DNA of 64,000 nt from an uncultured Rhodospirillales bacterium (GCA_903822185.1 CAIJOA010000012.1:48749-112748); one strand, 5' to 3'; shown: positions 20,565-31,679, counted from the stretch's first letter. Translations and numbers: made by a program. Notes: generated by a model not told the origin, from the letters alone.

Positions 20565-21107
20565 TTACCGTTTGACCTTGCAAGTGCCGTCGATGAGTTC
20601 GAGCGCCTTGCCGACCCCTTCGAGCGAATAGGTATCGATCGAATTGGTACCGCGCGCCGAAGTCGCCTTGAGCACGGCCTGCTTACCGCGGCCGAGCGCC
20701 TGGGTGATCGCCTTGTCGGTCGCCGCATCCGCGGCCCAGGCAGAGTCCTTGTTCGTGAACAGCGGGAATTTCTTCCCGTCGATATCGAGCTCGGCCTTGG
20801 AATTCGCCTTGGTCTCGTAGCCCAGCGCGAAGTTCACAACATTGTCCGCGTTCTCGCCCGGGCGGTGCGTCACATGCGCATCGACGCGCCCCCGAGTCGG
20901 ATTGACCGGCAGGGTTTTGACCGGCTTACCGACCATGTAGCAGACGATGGTCTTGCCGCTGCCGGCCGAATAAGCGCCCCAGTTCTTCGACGAACCGAGC
21001 GATTTGGGACCTTCGGGAGCCGCCGGCTTGGGCGCTTCCGCTGCCGAAACCAGGGCCGGCGCCGATGCCAGGCAGAGCGCCGAAATGAAAAAGATGGCTG
21101 TTCGCAT
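20565..21107 (-). CDS. Invasion associated locus B (IalB)-like secreted protein
   Basis: Signal peptide [55 protein letters not shown]...[15 protein letters not shown]. Confidence 0.72.
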   Translation of the reverse strand: MRTAIFFISALCLASAPALVSAAEAPKPAAPEGPKSLGSSKNWGAYSAGSGKTIVCYMVGKPVKTLPVNPTRGRVDAHVTHRPGENADNVVNFALGYETKANSKAELDIDGKKFPLFTNKDSAWAADAATDKAITQALGRGKQAVLKATSARGTNSIDTYSLEGVGKALELIDGTCKVKR

Positions 21108-21336
21108 AGCCCAACATAACCATAGCCGGTGCCCTATGCCAACAGGCGCAAGTGTCTCACCCCGGCGCGCGGCCGGGCCGTCAAAATGGTCCGAACAAAT
21201 CATCATGTTCCCCCGAGATGTTTCCAATCGAACAACGGTCGAGCTCCCCGTGAAATTTCGTCACTGATCCGTCAAAAAAAATTAGCAACTTCCCGAAGCA
21301 GGTCTATGATGAACATCGTTAACGAGGGGAGACCCC

Positions 21337-21900
21337 ATGAACGATGTGAGGCCCGCCCGGCTCGAAGATGCTCGAGCCATCGCGCGTATCGAAGTCGAAA
21401 CCTGGCGTTCGACTTACGCGGGAATGCTTCCCGACCGCGTTCTCCTCAATATGTCGGAACGCCGACAAACCGCTTCCTGGTCCAGCTTTCTGCGCCACCG
21501 TCCCGATGACGTGATGGTCGCAACCTCCGGCAATGCCATCATCGGTTTCGGCAATTGCGGTACCCAGCGCGACAGTACGATCCGCTTCGCCGGCGAAATC
21601 TATACGCTCTACCTGTCGCCCGATCGTCAGGGCGAAGGCAGCGGCCGCGCGTTGCTGAACTGCTTGTTCCAGCGCCTCGTCCAAACCGGCCACGCCACGG
21701 CGTTGGCCTGGGTCGTGAAAGCCAACCCGGCACGCTTCTTCTATGAACGCTTGGGCGGGCAGCAGATCATGCACCGGCCCATCCCGGTCGGCGGCCAGCC
21801 GGTCGATGCCGTTGCCTATGGCTGGCGTAATCTGACCGATGCCTTGGCGAAAACCGCGCAGAGCGGCGACGGTATGACGGGCGAGCCACCGATCCACTGA
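21337..21900 (+). CDS. GNAT family N-acetyltransferase
   Basis: VRPARLEDARAIARIEVETWRSTYAGMLPD, EIYTLYLSPDRQGEGSGRALLNCLFQRL. Confidence 0.9.
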   Translation: MNDVRPARLEDARAIARIEVETWRSTYAGMLPDRVLLNMSERRQTASWSSFLRHRPDDVMVATSGNAIIGFGNCGTQRDSTIRFAGEIYTLYLSPDRQGEGSGRALLNCLFQRLVQTGHATALAWVVKANPARFFYERLGGQQIMHRPIPVGGQPVDAVAYGWRNLTDALAKTAQSGDGMTGEPPIH

Positions 21901-21952
21901 CCGCCCGTACCTTCTCGTCCGGCGCGATTTCTCCTGCACCGCGAGGGCCGGC

Positions 21953-22879
21953 ATGACGACCACACCAATTTTTTGGACTGCCGAATATTCAGCGCAAAAA
22001 GGCCCCGTCCAACTGGCGATGTACCGCAAGCGCTTGAGTGCGCCGGCGCCCATCGAAAAACCCCTGCCCGTTTTGTTTCTGGTCCATGGCTCGTCGCTGT
22101 CGGCGCTCGCCAGCTTTGACGTCGCTGGCCCGGCAATCGGCGATTACTCGCTGATGAATTATTTCGCGGCGCGCGGTTTCGATGTTTGGACGATGGATCA
22201 CGAGGGCTATGGCCGATCCAGCCGGACCGAAGGCAATTCCGACATCGCCAGCGGCGTCGCCGACCTCCGGGCCGCGGCCGATGTCATCGTCCACGAGACC
22301 GGCCAGAGCATCGTCGATTTCTATGGCGAATCATCCGGCGGATTGCGCGCCGGCGCTTTCGCCACCGCCTATCCCGATCGCGTCGGACGCCTGGCAATGG
22401 CCGCCATCACTTATACCGGCAAAGGCTCGCCGACCTTGGGCGAGCGCGCCAAGCAGCTCGAATTCTTCAAGACCAACAATCGCCGCAAGCGCGACCTCGC
22501 CATGATCCGCAGCATCGCCACACGCGACAAGCCGGGCACGTCCGACCCGAACGTCGCCGACGTGATCTGGGCCTATGAAAGCCAGTTCGGCGAATCCGTC
22601 CCGACCGGCACCTATCTCGACATGACCGCCAACCTGCCGGTGGTCGATCCGGCGAAACTCACCGCGCCGGTCCTGCTGATCCGCGGCGAATATGACGGCA
22701 TCGCCACCGAAGAAGACTTGCAGGATTTCTTCGCCAAGCTCGCCAGCCGCGACAAACAATATGTCGTCATCCCCGGCGCGGCCCACAGCCTTCTGATCGG
22801 CCATAATCGGTTCCTGGCGATGCACGCCATCCACGCCTTCCTGACCATGCCGCCGGAAGTGCCGTTGCAGGCTATCTAA
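21953..22879 (+). CDS. Alpha/beta hydrolase
   Basis: VLFLVHGSSLSALASFD, DVWTMDHEGYGRSSRT, nucleophile-elbow-like FYGESSGGLRAG, VIPGAAHSLL. Confidence 0.87.
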   Translation: MTTTPIFWTAEYSAQKGPVQLAMYRKRLSAPAPIEKPLPVLFLVHGSSLSALASFDVAGPAIGDYSLMNYFAARGFDVWTMDHEGYGRSSRTEGNSDIASGVADLRAAADVIVHETGQSIVDFYGESSGGLRAGAFATAYPDRVGRLAMAAITYTGKGSPTLGERAKQLEFFKTNNRRKRDLAMIRSIATRDKPGTSDPNVADVIWAYESQFGESVPTGTYLDMTANLPVVDPAKLTAPVLLIRGEYDGIATEEDLQDFFAKLASRDKQYVVIPGAAHSLLIGHNRFLAMHAIHAFLTMPPEVPLQAI

Positions 22880-22910
22880 AAGCACTTCTTCATCAGCACA
22901 GAGATCACGT

Positions 22911-23005
22911 GTCCCTCGACTTCGCTCGGGATGAGGCAAAGAAGGTGCGTTGCATCGGTAGATGCAAGACTCGGTTTTTCCTCATCCCGAGCGAAGTCGA
23001 GGGAC
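22911..23005. repeat. Palindromic/MITE-like repeat, copy B (26-bp perfect inverted arms)
   Basis: GTCCCTCGACTTCGCTCGGGATGAGG (22911-22936) and its reverse complement (22980-23005); same arm sequence as 18831-18929. Confidence 0.93.
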
Positions 23006-23037
23006 GCAAGATCGTCGTGCAATCGTGATGTAAGGCG

Positions 23038-24891
23038 TTAGGCCCGGCGACGGCCGGGCGGGCCGGTGTCTTCTTCGAACAGCTCGGCGAGTTTGTCGAG
23101 CATAGCGCCGCCCAACTGTTCGGCATCGACGATGGTGACGGCGCGACGATAGTAGCGCGTCACGTCGTGGCCGATGCCGATCGCCACCAATTTTACCGGC
23201 GAGTTGCGTTCGATCTCGGCGATGACTTCGCGCAGATGTTTCTCGAGGTAGTTGCCGGGATTGACCGACAAGGTCGAATCATCGACCGGCGCACCGTCGG
23301 AAATCACCATGAGAATGCGGCGCTGTTCGTTGCGCGCGAGCAGGCGGCTATGCGCCCAGATCAGCGCCTCGCCGTCGATATTTTCCTTAAGGATGCCTTC
23401 GCGCAGCATGAGGCCGAGATTTTTGCGCGCGCGTCGCCACGGCGCGTCGGCGGGCTTGTAGATGATATGGCGCAGGTCGTTGAGACGGCCCGGATTAGCC
23501 GGCTTGCCGGCGGCGATCCAGCGTTCGCGCGATTGACCGCCCTTCCAGGCGCGGGTGGTGAAGCCGAGGATTTCGACCTTCACGCCGCAGCGTTCGAGCG
23601 TGCGCGCGAGAATGTCCGCGCTCATCGCCGCGACGGTGATCGGCCGGCCGCGCATCGAACCCGAATTATCGATCAGCAGCGTGACAATCGTATCGCGGAA
23701 TTCGGTTTCTTTCTCGCGCTTGTACGACAGCGGGATGACCGGATCGGTGACGACGCGCGCGAGACGTGCGGCATCGAGAATGCCTTCCTCGAGATCGAAT
23801 TCCCACGACCGCGCCTGCTTCGCCATCAAGCGGCGCTGCATGCGGTTGGCGAGACGGGCGATGATGCTTTGCAGATGCGCGAGTTGTTGATCCAGCAAAG
23901 CGCGCAACCGCGTCAGCTCGTCGGCATCGCACAGGGCATCGGCTTCGACGACTTCGTCGAATTCGGTAACGAAGCCGCGATAAACGGCGGGATCGTCGTT
24001 GAGGCCCTGGCGGCGCGGCAACATGCCGGGACGGCCCGGACGGCCGGGATCTTCATCGCCGGTCCCGGGCATCATCTCGCCCGCCACTTCCTCGGCGCCG
24101 CCTTCGTCTTCGCCTTCTTTATCCTGTTCGGGCACGCCGCCGTCGAGCGAACCTTCGGAGCCGGTGGCCTTGCCCTCGCCGCCTTCGCTCTCGCCTTCGT
24201 TTTCGTCGGCGTTTTCGGTGTCGCCTTCGGAGTTCTCGTCCTGTTGGCCTTCTTCGGATTCGCCGAGATCGAGGTCGAGATCCTGCAACAACTGCCGCGT
24301 CGCGGTTGCGTAGGCGTCCTGGTTCTCGAGCGACTTGCTGAGTTCGGCGAGATCGGAGGAAATTTTGGTTTCGATGAAAGGCCGCCACAGATCGACGATC
24401 TTTTTCGCCGAACGCGGCGGCGGCATCTGCGTGAGGGCTTCGCGCGCGAGAAGACGGATCGCTTCGATCAACGTCGTCTCGTTGCGCTCGGTCATATGCT
24501 CGTAGCCTTGGCGCCGATAACGTTCTTCGAGCATCGCCGAAAGATTGGTGGCGACGCCGGCCATGCGGCGCGTGCCCAGCGCCTCGACGCGCGCCTGCTC
24601 GACGCCTTCGAAAATGGCGCGCGCGGTTTCGCCCATCGGCGCGCGGCGGCTGTGGATCGAAGCGTCGTGGTAACGCAGCTTCAGCGCCATCGCGTCGGCG
24701 GCGCCGCGCACCGGACCGGCTTCGGCATCGGAGAGATCGCGGGCGGGAAGCGGCAGGCGCAGGCGCGTACCGGCCACGCCCGGCGGCTCGGCGCCATAGC
24801 TGACCGTGACATCGTCACGTTCGGCAATGGCGCGTACCGCCGCGGCGGTCGCGCGCTTAAAAGATTCGACGGGGGTTTCGGCGTCGGCCAT
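23038..24891 (-). CDS. cobT: Cobaltochelatase subunit CobT (VWA domain)
   Basis: [21 protein letters not shown]-terminus, acidic linker, [50 protein letters not shown]. Confidence 0.92.
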   Translation of the reverse strand: MADAETPVESFKRATAAAVRAIAERDDVTVSYGAEPPGVAGTRLRLPLPARDLSDAEAGPVRGAADAMALKLRYHDASIHSRRAPMGETARAIFEGVEQARVEALGTRRMAGVATNLSAMLEERYRRQGYEHMTERNETTLIEAIRLLAREALTQMPPPRSAKKIVDLWRPFIETKISSDLAELSKSLENQDAYATATRQLLQDLDLDLGESEEGQQDENSEGDTENADENEGESEGGEGKATGSEGSLDGGVPEQDKEGEDEGGAEEVAGEMMPGTGDEDPGRPGRPGMLPRRQGLNDDPAVYRGFVTEFDEVVEADALCDADELTRLRALLDQQLAHLQSIIARLANRMQRRLMAKQARSWEFDLEEGILDAARLARVVTDPVIPLSYKREKETEFRDTIVTLLIDNSGSMRGRPITVAAMSADILARTLERCGVKVEILGFTTRAWKGGQSRERWIAAGKPANPGRLNDLRHIIYKPADAPWRRARKNLGLMLREGILKENIDGEALIWAHSRLLARNEQRRILMVISDGAPVDDSTLSVNPGNYLEKHLREVIAEIERNSPVKLVAIGIGHDVTRYYRRAVTIVDAEQLGGAMLDKLAELFEEDTGPPGRRRA

Positions 24892-24897
24892 CGCTGC

Positions 24898-25899
24898 TTA
24901 TGCCGAGGCCGCGCGTACCCCGGTCTCCTTCAGCTCGGTGCCGAAGCAGCGCTGATAATATTCGGCAACCGTCGCACGCTCGACCTCGTCGCACTTGTTG
25001 AGGAAGGTGACGCGGAAGGCGAAAGCGAGATCGCCGAAGATGCGGGTGTTTTCGGCCCAGGTGATGACCGTGCGCGGCGACATGACGGTGGAGATATCGC
25101 CATTGACGAAGCCCGAGCGCGTCAGGTCGGCAAGCGCGACCATCGCATTCATCTGCTTGCGGCCTTCTTCATTGTCGAAGGTGGGCGACTTGGCGAGGAC
25201 GATATCGACTTCTTCATCGTGCGGCAGATAGTTGAGCGTCGCGACGATGTTCCAGCGATCCATCTGACCCTGGTTGATCTGTTGCGTGCCGTGATAGAGG
25301 CCGGTGGTATCGCCGAGGCCGATCGTGTTCGTGGTCGAGAACAGGCGGAAACCCGGGTGCGGACGAATGACGCGGTTCTGATCGAGCAGCGTCAGCTTGC
25401 CTTCGACTTCGAGCACGCGCTGGATGACGAACATCACGTCGGGACGGCCGGCATCGTATTCGTCGAACACGAGTGCGGTGGGATGCTGTAACGCCCAAGG
25501 CAGAATGCCCTCGCGGAATTCCGTCACCTGCTTGCCTTCGCGCAGCACGATCGCGTCTTTGCCGATCAGGTCGATGCGGCTGATATGGCTGTCGAGATTG
25601 ATACGGATGCAGGGCCAGTTGAGCCGCGCCGCGACCTGCTCGATATGGGTCGATTTGCCGGTGCCGTGATAGCCCTGGACCATCACGCGGCGGTTATGCG
25701 CAAACCCGGCCAGGATCGCGAGCGTCGTATCGCGGTCGAAGCGATAGGCCTCGTCCTTATCCGGCACGTAATCGTTGGGTTTGGAAAAAGCCGGGATCTG
25801 AAGGTCGCTGTCGATGCCGAAGGTCTTGCGGACCGAAACGGTAATGTCCGGCATCCCTGTCGGCATGGCATTGGCGGTCGAAGAGGCGTCTTGTGTCAT
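24898..25899 (-). CDS. cobS: Cobaltochelatase subunit CobS (AAA+)
   Basis: [71 protein letters not shown]. Confidence 0.94.
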   Translation of the reverse strand: MTQDASSTANAMPTGMPDITVSVRKTFGIDSDLQIPAFSKPNDYVPDKDEAYRFDRDTTLAILAGFAHNRRVMVQGYHGTGKSTHIEQVAARLNWPCIRINLDSHISRIDLIGKDAIVLREGKQVTEFREGILPWALQHPTALVFDEYDAGRPDVMFVIQRVLEVEGKLTLLDQNRVIRPHPGFRLFSTTNTIGLGDTTGLYHGTQQINQGQMDRWNIVATLNYLPHDEEVDIVLAKSPTFDNEEGRKQMNAMVALADLTRSGFVNGDISTVMSPRTVITWAENTRIFGDLAFAFRVTFLNKCDEVERATVAEYYQRCFGTELKETGVRAASA

Positions 25900-25926
25900 T
25901 CTGAGCTCAGACGATTGTTGCGCGGG

Positions 25927-26481
25927 TCAGGTCGGGAAGTAGGCCGCCTTCAGGAGTGAATAGGCCTGGATGATATCTTTGAGGCGTTCTTCCGCCTCCT
26001 TATCGCCGCCGTGGGTATCGGGGTGGTGGCGTTTGACCAGTTCTTTATACCGCGCTTTGAGCCCTGCCAAGGTCAAGGGCGGCACAAGATCGAAAAGCGC
26101 CAAGGCTTTTTCCTGGGGCGAGCGGGGCGGCCGCTTGGGCTTTTCGGACGGGGTTTCGCCGTCGATGTCGAACATGCCGAATCCGGCCCACCGGGCGGCG
26201 TGGAGGGCGCTGACCCGAGCCCCGAGAGGCCAGGTCGGCCGCTGCCAGACCGTGTCGTTGCGGATTTCGGCTTCCATCTCGTCCGTGCTCATCCCGGCGT
26301 AATAATTCCAGGAAGCGTTGTAGGCGCGGACATGATCGAGGCAGAACCAATAGAACGAGTCGAGAGTCGCGCGCGAGCGCGGTGCCCGATGCTCACCCGA
26401 AGCCTCGCAACCTGGATGGTCGCAGTTACGGTGTGGAATCGGCCCCGGATTGGAGAAAATTGCGACGCGCGGACGGGCCAT
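25927..26481 (-). CDS. J domain-containing (DnaJ-like) protein
   Basis: C-terminal LTLAGLKARYKELVKRHHPDTHGGDKEAEERLKDIIQAYSLLK with HPD motif. Confidence 0.92.
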   Translation of the reverse strand: MARPRVAIFSNPGPIPHRNCDHPGCEASGEHRAPRSRATLDSFYWFCLDHVRAYNASWNYYAGMSTDEMEAEIRNDTVWQRPTWPLGARVSALHAARWAGFGMFDIDGETPSEKPKRPPRSPQEKALALFDLVPPLTLAGLKARYKELVKRHHPDTHGGDKEAEERLKDIIQAYSLLKAAYFPT

Positions 26482-26598
26482 TTTATGAGTATGGGGGTTG
26501 CCTCAAACGGTGACAAGCATGAGTGGCTTTGGTTAACAGACCTTGACACTTCGGCCTTTTCGGACGAATTCCAGTGAGTTCCCCACAAGGTTTTTGCC

Positions 26599-26904
26599 AT
26601 GACCGTCGCCGACCGTATCCGCGAGAAGCTGGAAGCCGCGTTGCAGCCACAACGCCTTGAAATCCATAATGATTCTCATCTACACGCGGGGCATCACCAC
26701 GGCATTTCCGGCGGCGAAACCCATTTCCGGTTGGAAATCGTCAGCAAAATCTTCATCGGCCAGAACCGGGTCGCCCGGCAGCGCCAAGTCAACGCGCTAC
26801 TGGCGGAGGAATTGGCCGGGTCTGTCCATGCCCTGCAGATGATGACCCTGACCCCGGACGAGGATACCGGCCGGCGCGGCGAACCGGTCGGCCATAAACA
26901 CTGA
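26599..26904 (+). CDS. BolA family protein
   Basis: LEIHNDSHLHAGHHHGISGGETHFRLEIVSKIFIGQNRVARQRQVNALLAEEL. Confidence 0.93.
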   Translation: MTVADRIREKLEAALQPQRLEIHNDSHLHAGHHHGISGGETHFRLEIVSKIFIGQNRVARQRQVNALLAEELAGSVHALQMMTLTPDEDTGRRGEPVGHKH

Positions 26905-26913
26905 TTTAGGGAA

Positions 26914-28026
26914 TTATTCTGCCGCGATGGCTCTTGCCGATATTTTCCGGCTGAAGCTGATCCGGTCACCCAGCCGAGTAAGGCCGCGCCGCGCCGGCAG
27001 TTCGATCAGGCGATAGGTGAGTTGGGCCGTGCGGAGGGTCGCCGCGAGCATGGTCGCCAGACAGAGCAGTCCGAGCCAGGGATGGTCCGCCAGCGGCAGG
27101 CGCCAGGCCACAAAGCTCGTCCAAAGATCGAGCGCGAAATAATGGACCAGGTAAATCGAATAGGAGACGAGCCCGAGCCAATGAAGCGGCTTCGTCCCTA
27201 GCAGCCGCGCGCCGAGACCATCGGCCCGCGCCCCGGCGGCCACGGTGATGGCGGCAAAGACAACGAAGAACCCGCTTCCCCAATCCCATTGAAGCGACGC
27301 ACCCATCAGCAATAGCGCGCCGACCAAAACCGCATCGGCAATCCGCCCGTTGCCGCGCCAGCGCATCACGAAGGGATGAAGCGCGACACCCAACGCGACA
27401 AGAACCAATGCGTGCGGCACCGCATGAAGCGGCGGCAAGTCAGCGTTGGTGACGCCGGCAAGAACAAGCACCAGCAATAAAAGCGAAACGAGAAGCTGCA
27501 AACGCGAGCCTTGCCGCAACAAGATCAACAGCGGAAACGCAAGATAAGCCGCAAACTCGGCGCTGATCGACCAAGCGGGAATGTTCCAGGTCAGATCGGA
27601 AAAGATGCCCCACGACTGAACCAAGAAAAGATTGCCCAAGAGCGCTGCAACGCTGTGCGCGCCGGTAAAAGCCTGGCCGCCGAGCGTGAGCTTGATCGTC
27701 TCGACTGAGACGAACGCGCCGAGCATGCACAAATGCAGCGGATAGATTCGCGCGAGGCGACGCCACAGGAAACGCGCATAGGCCTTCGCGCTGTCGAACG
27801 GCGGCGTGGTCTGAGCGAGGATGAAGCCGCTGAGAATAAAGAAGAGATCGACCGCGCGCGCGCCATGCGAAAAGAACGGCGTCCAGCGTTCGATGTCGAT
27901 CGACGGACCGAAAAAATAATGAAAATGGTAAATGACGACGTAGAGCGCCGCCACGCCGCGCAGCGATGTCAGCGGTCGAATTTCACTTCCGGTCGTCGTG
28001 GGTCCGTTGGTCATGAATTGCTCCAC
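26914..28026 (-). CDS. Acyltransferase family (OafA/YrhL-like) membrane protein
   Basis: EIRPLTSLRGVAALYVVIYHFHYFF, DLFFILSGFILA, WSISAEFAAYLAFPLLI. Confidence 0.9.
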   Translation of the reverse strand: MEQFMTNGPTTTGSEIRPLTSLRGVAALYVVIYHFHYFFGPSIDIERWTPFFSHGARAVDLFFILSGFILAQTTPPFDSAKAYARFLWRRLARIYPLHLCMLGAFVSVETIKLTLGGQAFTGAHSVAALLGNLFLVQSWGIFSDLTWNIPAWSISAEFAAYLAFPLLILLRQGSRLQLLVSLLLLVLVLAGVTNADLPPLHAVPHALVLVALGVALHPFVMRWRGNGRIADAVLVGALLLMGASLQWDWGSGFFVVFAAITVAAGARADGLGARLLGTKPLHWLGLVSYSIYLVHYFALDLWTSFVAWRLPLADHPWLGLLCLATMLAATLRTAQLTYRLIELPARRGLTRLGDRISFSRKISARAIAAE

Positions 28027-28095
28027 CGGTCAAAGGAGCAAGTTCCGTGCCGTCAGAAAAATATTACCAAATAAGGGGATTTGCGCGCGAACCGC

Positions 28096-29028
28096 TTACG
28101 CAGCGTCAAGTTTTCCGACACCACGCAGAATCCCGGCGAGCGCCGCGATGTTGGCCGGCGGCAGGCTGCCGCGCAGCGCCGCGGCCAAAATCAGCGAAAC
28201 GCCGCGCCGTGTCGCACCGGCTTCGATCAGGTTACGGCCAAGCCGGCCATAGCGCCGCGCTAGGATCTGCTGCCGCTCGCGCGCAGTCAGTTCCGCCTCG
28301 TCCAAGAGATGGCGTTCGACCATGCGCATGACGTGATCGGCTTGCGCCGTCGCGAGCCCTGCGGAATAGCTGCTGCCGCGATAGTGATAGATCGCCAATG
28401 CCTGCGAGAGGGCGATGACGGCACCACGCCGCGCCAGGCGAATGAACACGTCCTGGTCTTCGCCGACGGCGAGGCTGGGGTCGAAACCGCCGACCGCATC
28501 GAGCAACACCCGGCGCGTCAGTACCGAGGATGTCCCGATAAAGGAAGATGCCAGCAGGGCCTTCCAGGCGTCCGGGCCTTCGCTCGGCGTCTGACGGGCG
28601 AAGATCGACAAGCCTTCTTCGCCGTCTTCGTGGATGGCGCGCATATCGCAGGTGACGAGGCTTATCGCATCGCTGCGCTCGATCGCCGTGACCTGAAGCG
28701 CGAGCTTTTCCGGCAACCATTCGTCATCGGCATCGAGAAAGGCAATCAGATCGCCCCGCGCAGCGGCTATGCCGTCGTTGCGCGCGCGCGACGGACCACC
28801 TTGGCTGTCACGCTTAATAAGTCTTAACCGCGGATCGGCGTAAGTCTCGACCAGCGTCCCGGTGCCGTCTCGGCTGGCGTCATCGACGACAATCGCTTCC
28901 CAAGCGGTAAAGCGTTGCGCCCGGACGCTGTCGAGGGCGCGCGATAGCGTCGCGACGGCATTGAAGGCGGGAATGACGACGGAGACGCGGGGGGAAACGT
29001 GCAGATCGGTCATAAACCTCGTCTTCAC
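28096..29028 (-). CDS. Glycosyltransferase family 2
   Basis: VSVVIPAFNAVATLSRALDSVRAQRFTAWEAIVVDDASRDGTG, IAFLDADDEWLPEKL. Confidence 0.92.
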   Translation of the reverse strand: MKTRFMTDLHVSPRVSVVIPAFNAVATLSRALDSVRAQRFTAWEAIVVDDASRDGTGTLVETYADPRLRLIKRDSQGGPSRARNDGIAAARGDLIAFLDADDEWLPEKLALQVTAIERSDAISLVTCDMRAIHEDGEEGLSIFARQTPSEGPDAWKALLASSFIGTSSVLTRRVLLDAVGGFDPSLAVGEDQDVFIRLARRGAVIALSQALAIYHYRGSSYSAGLATAQADHVMRMVERHLLDEAELTARERQQILARRYGRLGRNLIEAGATRRGVSLILAAALRGSLPPANIAALAGILRGVGKLDAA

Positions 29029-29155
29029 ACGGGCGTGGGTAAGATCGCGTTAACGGCGCATCCATTTTTACGCTTTCGCTATCGGTCCCGGAAATTACCG
29101 CCCTCTTAATCAATTTCCGGTATGTCCTAAATATCGCTGCCGTCGAGGATATTCC

Positions 29156-30517
29156 GTGCGTTCACTGCTTCTGACGATCCTCATCTTTACGCTGTTGCCT
29201 TCAGCCTTCCTCACGCCGTTCGTCGGCGTGTTGTTGTGGTCGTGGGTTTCGTTCATGAGCCCCCATCGTCTGGTGTGGGGCGTGGGCGACAGCTTGCCCT
29301 GGGCGCTTATCGTCGGCTCGGTCGGTATCGGCGGCTGGCTGCTCAGCGAACGCCGGCGCGTGCCGATGGATACGACGACGGTCCTGCTGGCCATTCTGGC
29401 CGTGCTTTTCACGATCAGCACATACTTCTCACTCGTTCCCGACGTGGCGTGGGACAAGTGGCAAGGCATCATGAAGGAATTCGTCTTCCTCTTCATTACA
29501 GCCGCGCTGGTCACCAATCGCGTGCGCGCTCATGCGCTGCTGTGGATCATGGTGATTTCGGTCGGTTATTACGGCATCAAGGGCGGTGTTTTCACCCTGG
29601 TCACCGGCGGCGCCTATCGCGTCTGGGGCCCTGACCTGACGGCTATTTCGGATAACAACCATCTCGCCACCGCGCTGGTCGTGGTGCTGCCGCTGATGAA
29701 CTATCTCGGCCGGCAATCGAAGAACGACATCATCCGGATCGGTTCGCGTCTGGCGATGGGCTTCTCGATCCTGTCGGTTATGGCCAGCTATTCCCGCGGT
29801 GCGTTCGTGGCGCTGTCCGCCATGATTCTGTGGTTCTGGCGCCATTCCAAACACAAGATGGTCTCGGGCGTGCTGATCGCAGCGACGCTCGCCTTCTGCG
29901 TTGCCTTCATGCCGGCGGAATTCATTCAGCGTATCGGCTCGATCCAAGACTATCAGGACGACGCCTCGGCCGAAGGTCGTCTCGCGATTTGGGGTGCGGC
30001 GTACAAGATCGCTCTCGCCCGGCCGTTGGTGGGTGGCGGCTTCTATGCGCCGTATCGCCAAGAAATCATCGACCAATATGCCCCCGGCGTTCAGGCTCGC
30101 GCCGTGCATTCGATCTGGATGGAAACCCTCGGCGAAAACGGCTTCCCGGCGCTGATCGTCTGGACATCGCTGCTGCTCGTCGGCCTCAACAACTGCCGTA
30201 CCATCATTCGCCGCACCAAGGATATTCCCGAGCTTCGATGGGCCAACGACATGGCACATATGGGCATGGTGTCGCTTCTAGGTTACGCCGTCGGCGGCAG
30301 CTTCCTGTCGCTGTCCTATTGGGATTTTTATTACACCCTGCTCATCCTCTTCGCCGCCGTGCGCCGGATCGCGCTGGCCGAGTTGGTTGTCTTGGGCAAG
30401 ACGCAGCCGACCCTGAGCGAACGGCTGGCGATCGGCGGTGGTCTCAGCAAGCACGGCAATCTCGTTCGTCCGCCGGTTGTACCGCAACCGCACATGGCGA
30501 TGCGGCCGACGAAGTAA
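29156..30517 (+). CDS. Putative O-glycosylation ligase, exosortase A-associated (TIGR03097-like; O-antigen ligase fold)
   Basis: GTG start; MRSLLLTILIFTLLPSAFLTPFVGVLLWSWVSFMSPHRLVWG; multi-TM; ASYSRGAFVALSAM. Confidence 0.87.
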   Translation: MRSLLLTILIFTLLPSAFLTPFVGVLLWSWVSFMSPHRLVWGVGDSLPWALIVGSVGIGGWLLSERRRVPMDTTTVLLAILAVLFTISTYFSLVPDVAWDKWQGIMKEFVFLFITAALVTNRVRAHALLWIMVISVGYYGIKGGVFTLVTGGAYRVWGPDLTAISDNNHLATALVVVLPLMNYLGRQSKNDIIRIGSRLAMGFSILSVMASYSRGAFVALSAMILWFWRHSKHKMVSGVLIAATLAFCVAFMPAEFIQRIGSIQDYQDDASAEGRLAIWGAAYKIALARPLVGGGFYAPYRQEIIDQYAPGVQARAVHSIWMETLGENGFPALIVWTSLLLVGLNNCRTIIRRTKDIPELRWANDMAHMGMVSLLGYAVGGSFLSLSYWDFYYTLLILFAAVRRIALAELVVLGKTQPTLSERLAIGGGLSKHGNLVRPPVVPQPHMAMRPTK

Positions 30518-30532
30518 CGACTGCGTCCCGCG

Positions 30533-31678
30533 ATGTTCGTCGGACGAACCACCACACCCCCCACCGAAACACTGCGCATCGGCATCGATGCGCGCTGTCT
30601 CAATGTCCGCCATCTGCGCGGCATGGGAAATTACCTGCGCGGCATGATCGGCGGGCTTGCCGGCCTGCCGGAGCTGCACTGGGACTTCCTGTCGAACCGG
30701 CCCGACCTGCCGTTCCATAATCCCCTGCCCGGCACGACGCCCGCCTTACATAACTTCGATTGCCCCGGTCATCGCTTTCAACTTTGGGAACAAGCTGCCC
30801 TGCCGATGGGCGCGGTCGCGCGGCATCTCGACGTGCTGCATTGTCCGCAAAACTCGGCGCCATGGTGGCAACCGGTGCCGACCGTCATCACGATCCACGA
30901 CACTATGATCTGGGATCGCGATGAATCGATGGATGCCGGCTTCTATCGTGACACGTTATTGCCGCAGGCGTTTCATCGCGCCGCCGGCATCATCACCATC
31001 AGCGAGCAGTCGAAGCGCGACATCCTGCGCCGCTGGCCCAAACTCGGATCGAAGCTCCACGTCATCCCGCATGGCGTTGAGGCCGAATTCCTCGACGCAC
31101 AGCCCGCGCCACTGAGCGATGATCTGCGCGCGGCCGGCATCGAAGCGCCCTACTTGCTGTATTGCGGCGGGTTGATGCCGCGTAAGCGCATGAGCTGGGC
31201 CGTCGAAATTCTCGCCACGCTCGATACGCCGAACCTGATGCTGGTCGTCTGCGGCGTTCCTGCCGAGGGTCATGCCGCGGCAGCCGCATCGCTGCCGCCC
31301 GAAATCCGCGCACGCGTCCGTTTCGCACCGTTCATCGAACAACGCGCGATGCCGCGCCTATTCCAGAATGCGGCCGCCGTGCTCTATCCCACGCTTTACG
31401 AAGGCTTCGGTTTCCCCGCCCTGGAAGCGCAGGCCGTCGGCACGCCAGTGCTGATGAGCCCTCTCGGCAGCCTCGCTGAATTAAACGGCCCCGGTGCGGT
31501 CATGCTCGATCCCGAAGATCGAACTGCCTGGATCGAAGCCACCCGCCGCATCGTTGCTGAACGCACCAATCTGGTTCCCGATGATCGCGCCCGCCGCTGG
31601 GCACGCGGCTTCTCTTGGGATGTTTCCGCCGCCGCGCATCTCGCGGTGTATCGCCATGCCGCCGGACGGACTGATTGA
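30533..31678 (+). CDS. Glycosyltransferase family 4 (group 1)
   Basis: IGIDARCLNVRHLRGMGNYLRGMI, VITIHDTMIWDRDES, AAAVLYPTLYEGFGFPALEAQAVGTPVLMSPLGSLAELNG. Confidence 0.91.
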   Translation: MFVGRTTTPPTETLRIGIDARCLNVRHLRGMGNYLRGMIGGLAGLPELHWDFLSNRPDLPFHNPLPGTTPALHNFDCPGHRFQLWEQAALPMGAVARHLDVLHCPQNSAPWWQPVPTVITIHDTMIWDRDESMDAGFYRDTLLPQAFHRAAGIITISEQSKRDILRRWPKLGSKLHVIPHGVEAEFLDAQPAPLSDDLRAAGIEAPYLLYCGGLMPRKRMSWAVEILATLDTPNLMLVVCGVPAEGHAAAAASLPPEIRARVRFAPFIEQRAMPRLFQNAAAVLYPTLYEGFGFPALEAQAVGTPVLMSPLGSLAELNGPGAVMLDPEDRTAWIEATRRIVAERTNLVPDDRARRWARGFSWDVSAAAHLAVYRHAAGRTD

Positions 31679-31679
31679 T

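Noticed and set aside
24050-24290. Acidic low-complexity repeat in cobT as a possible tandem repeat
   Set aside because: Glu/Gly/Asp-rich linker is a normal feature of CobT proteins.
23167-25491. 774-aa plus-strand ORF
   Set aside because: Antisense to cobT and cobS; Arg/Asp/Gly/Ala-rich shadow translation without domain motifs.
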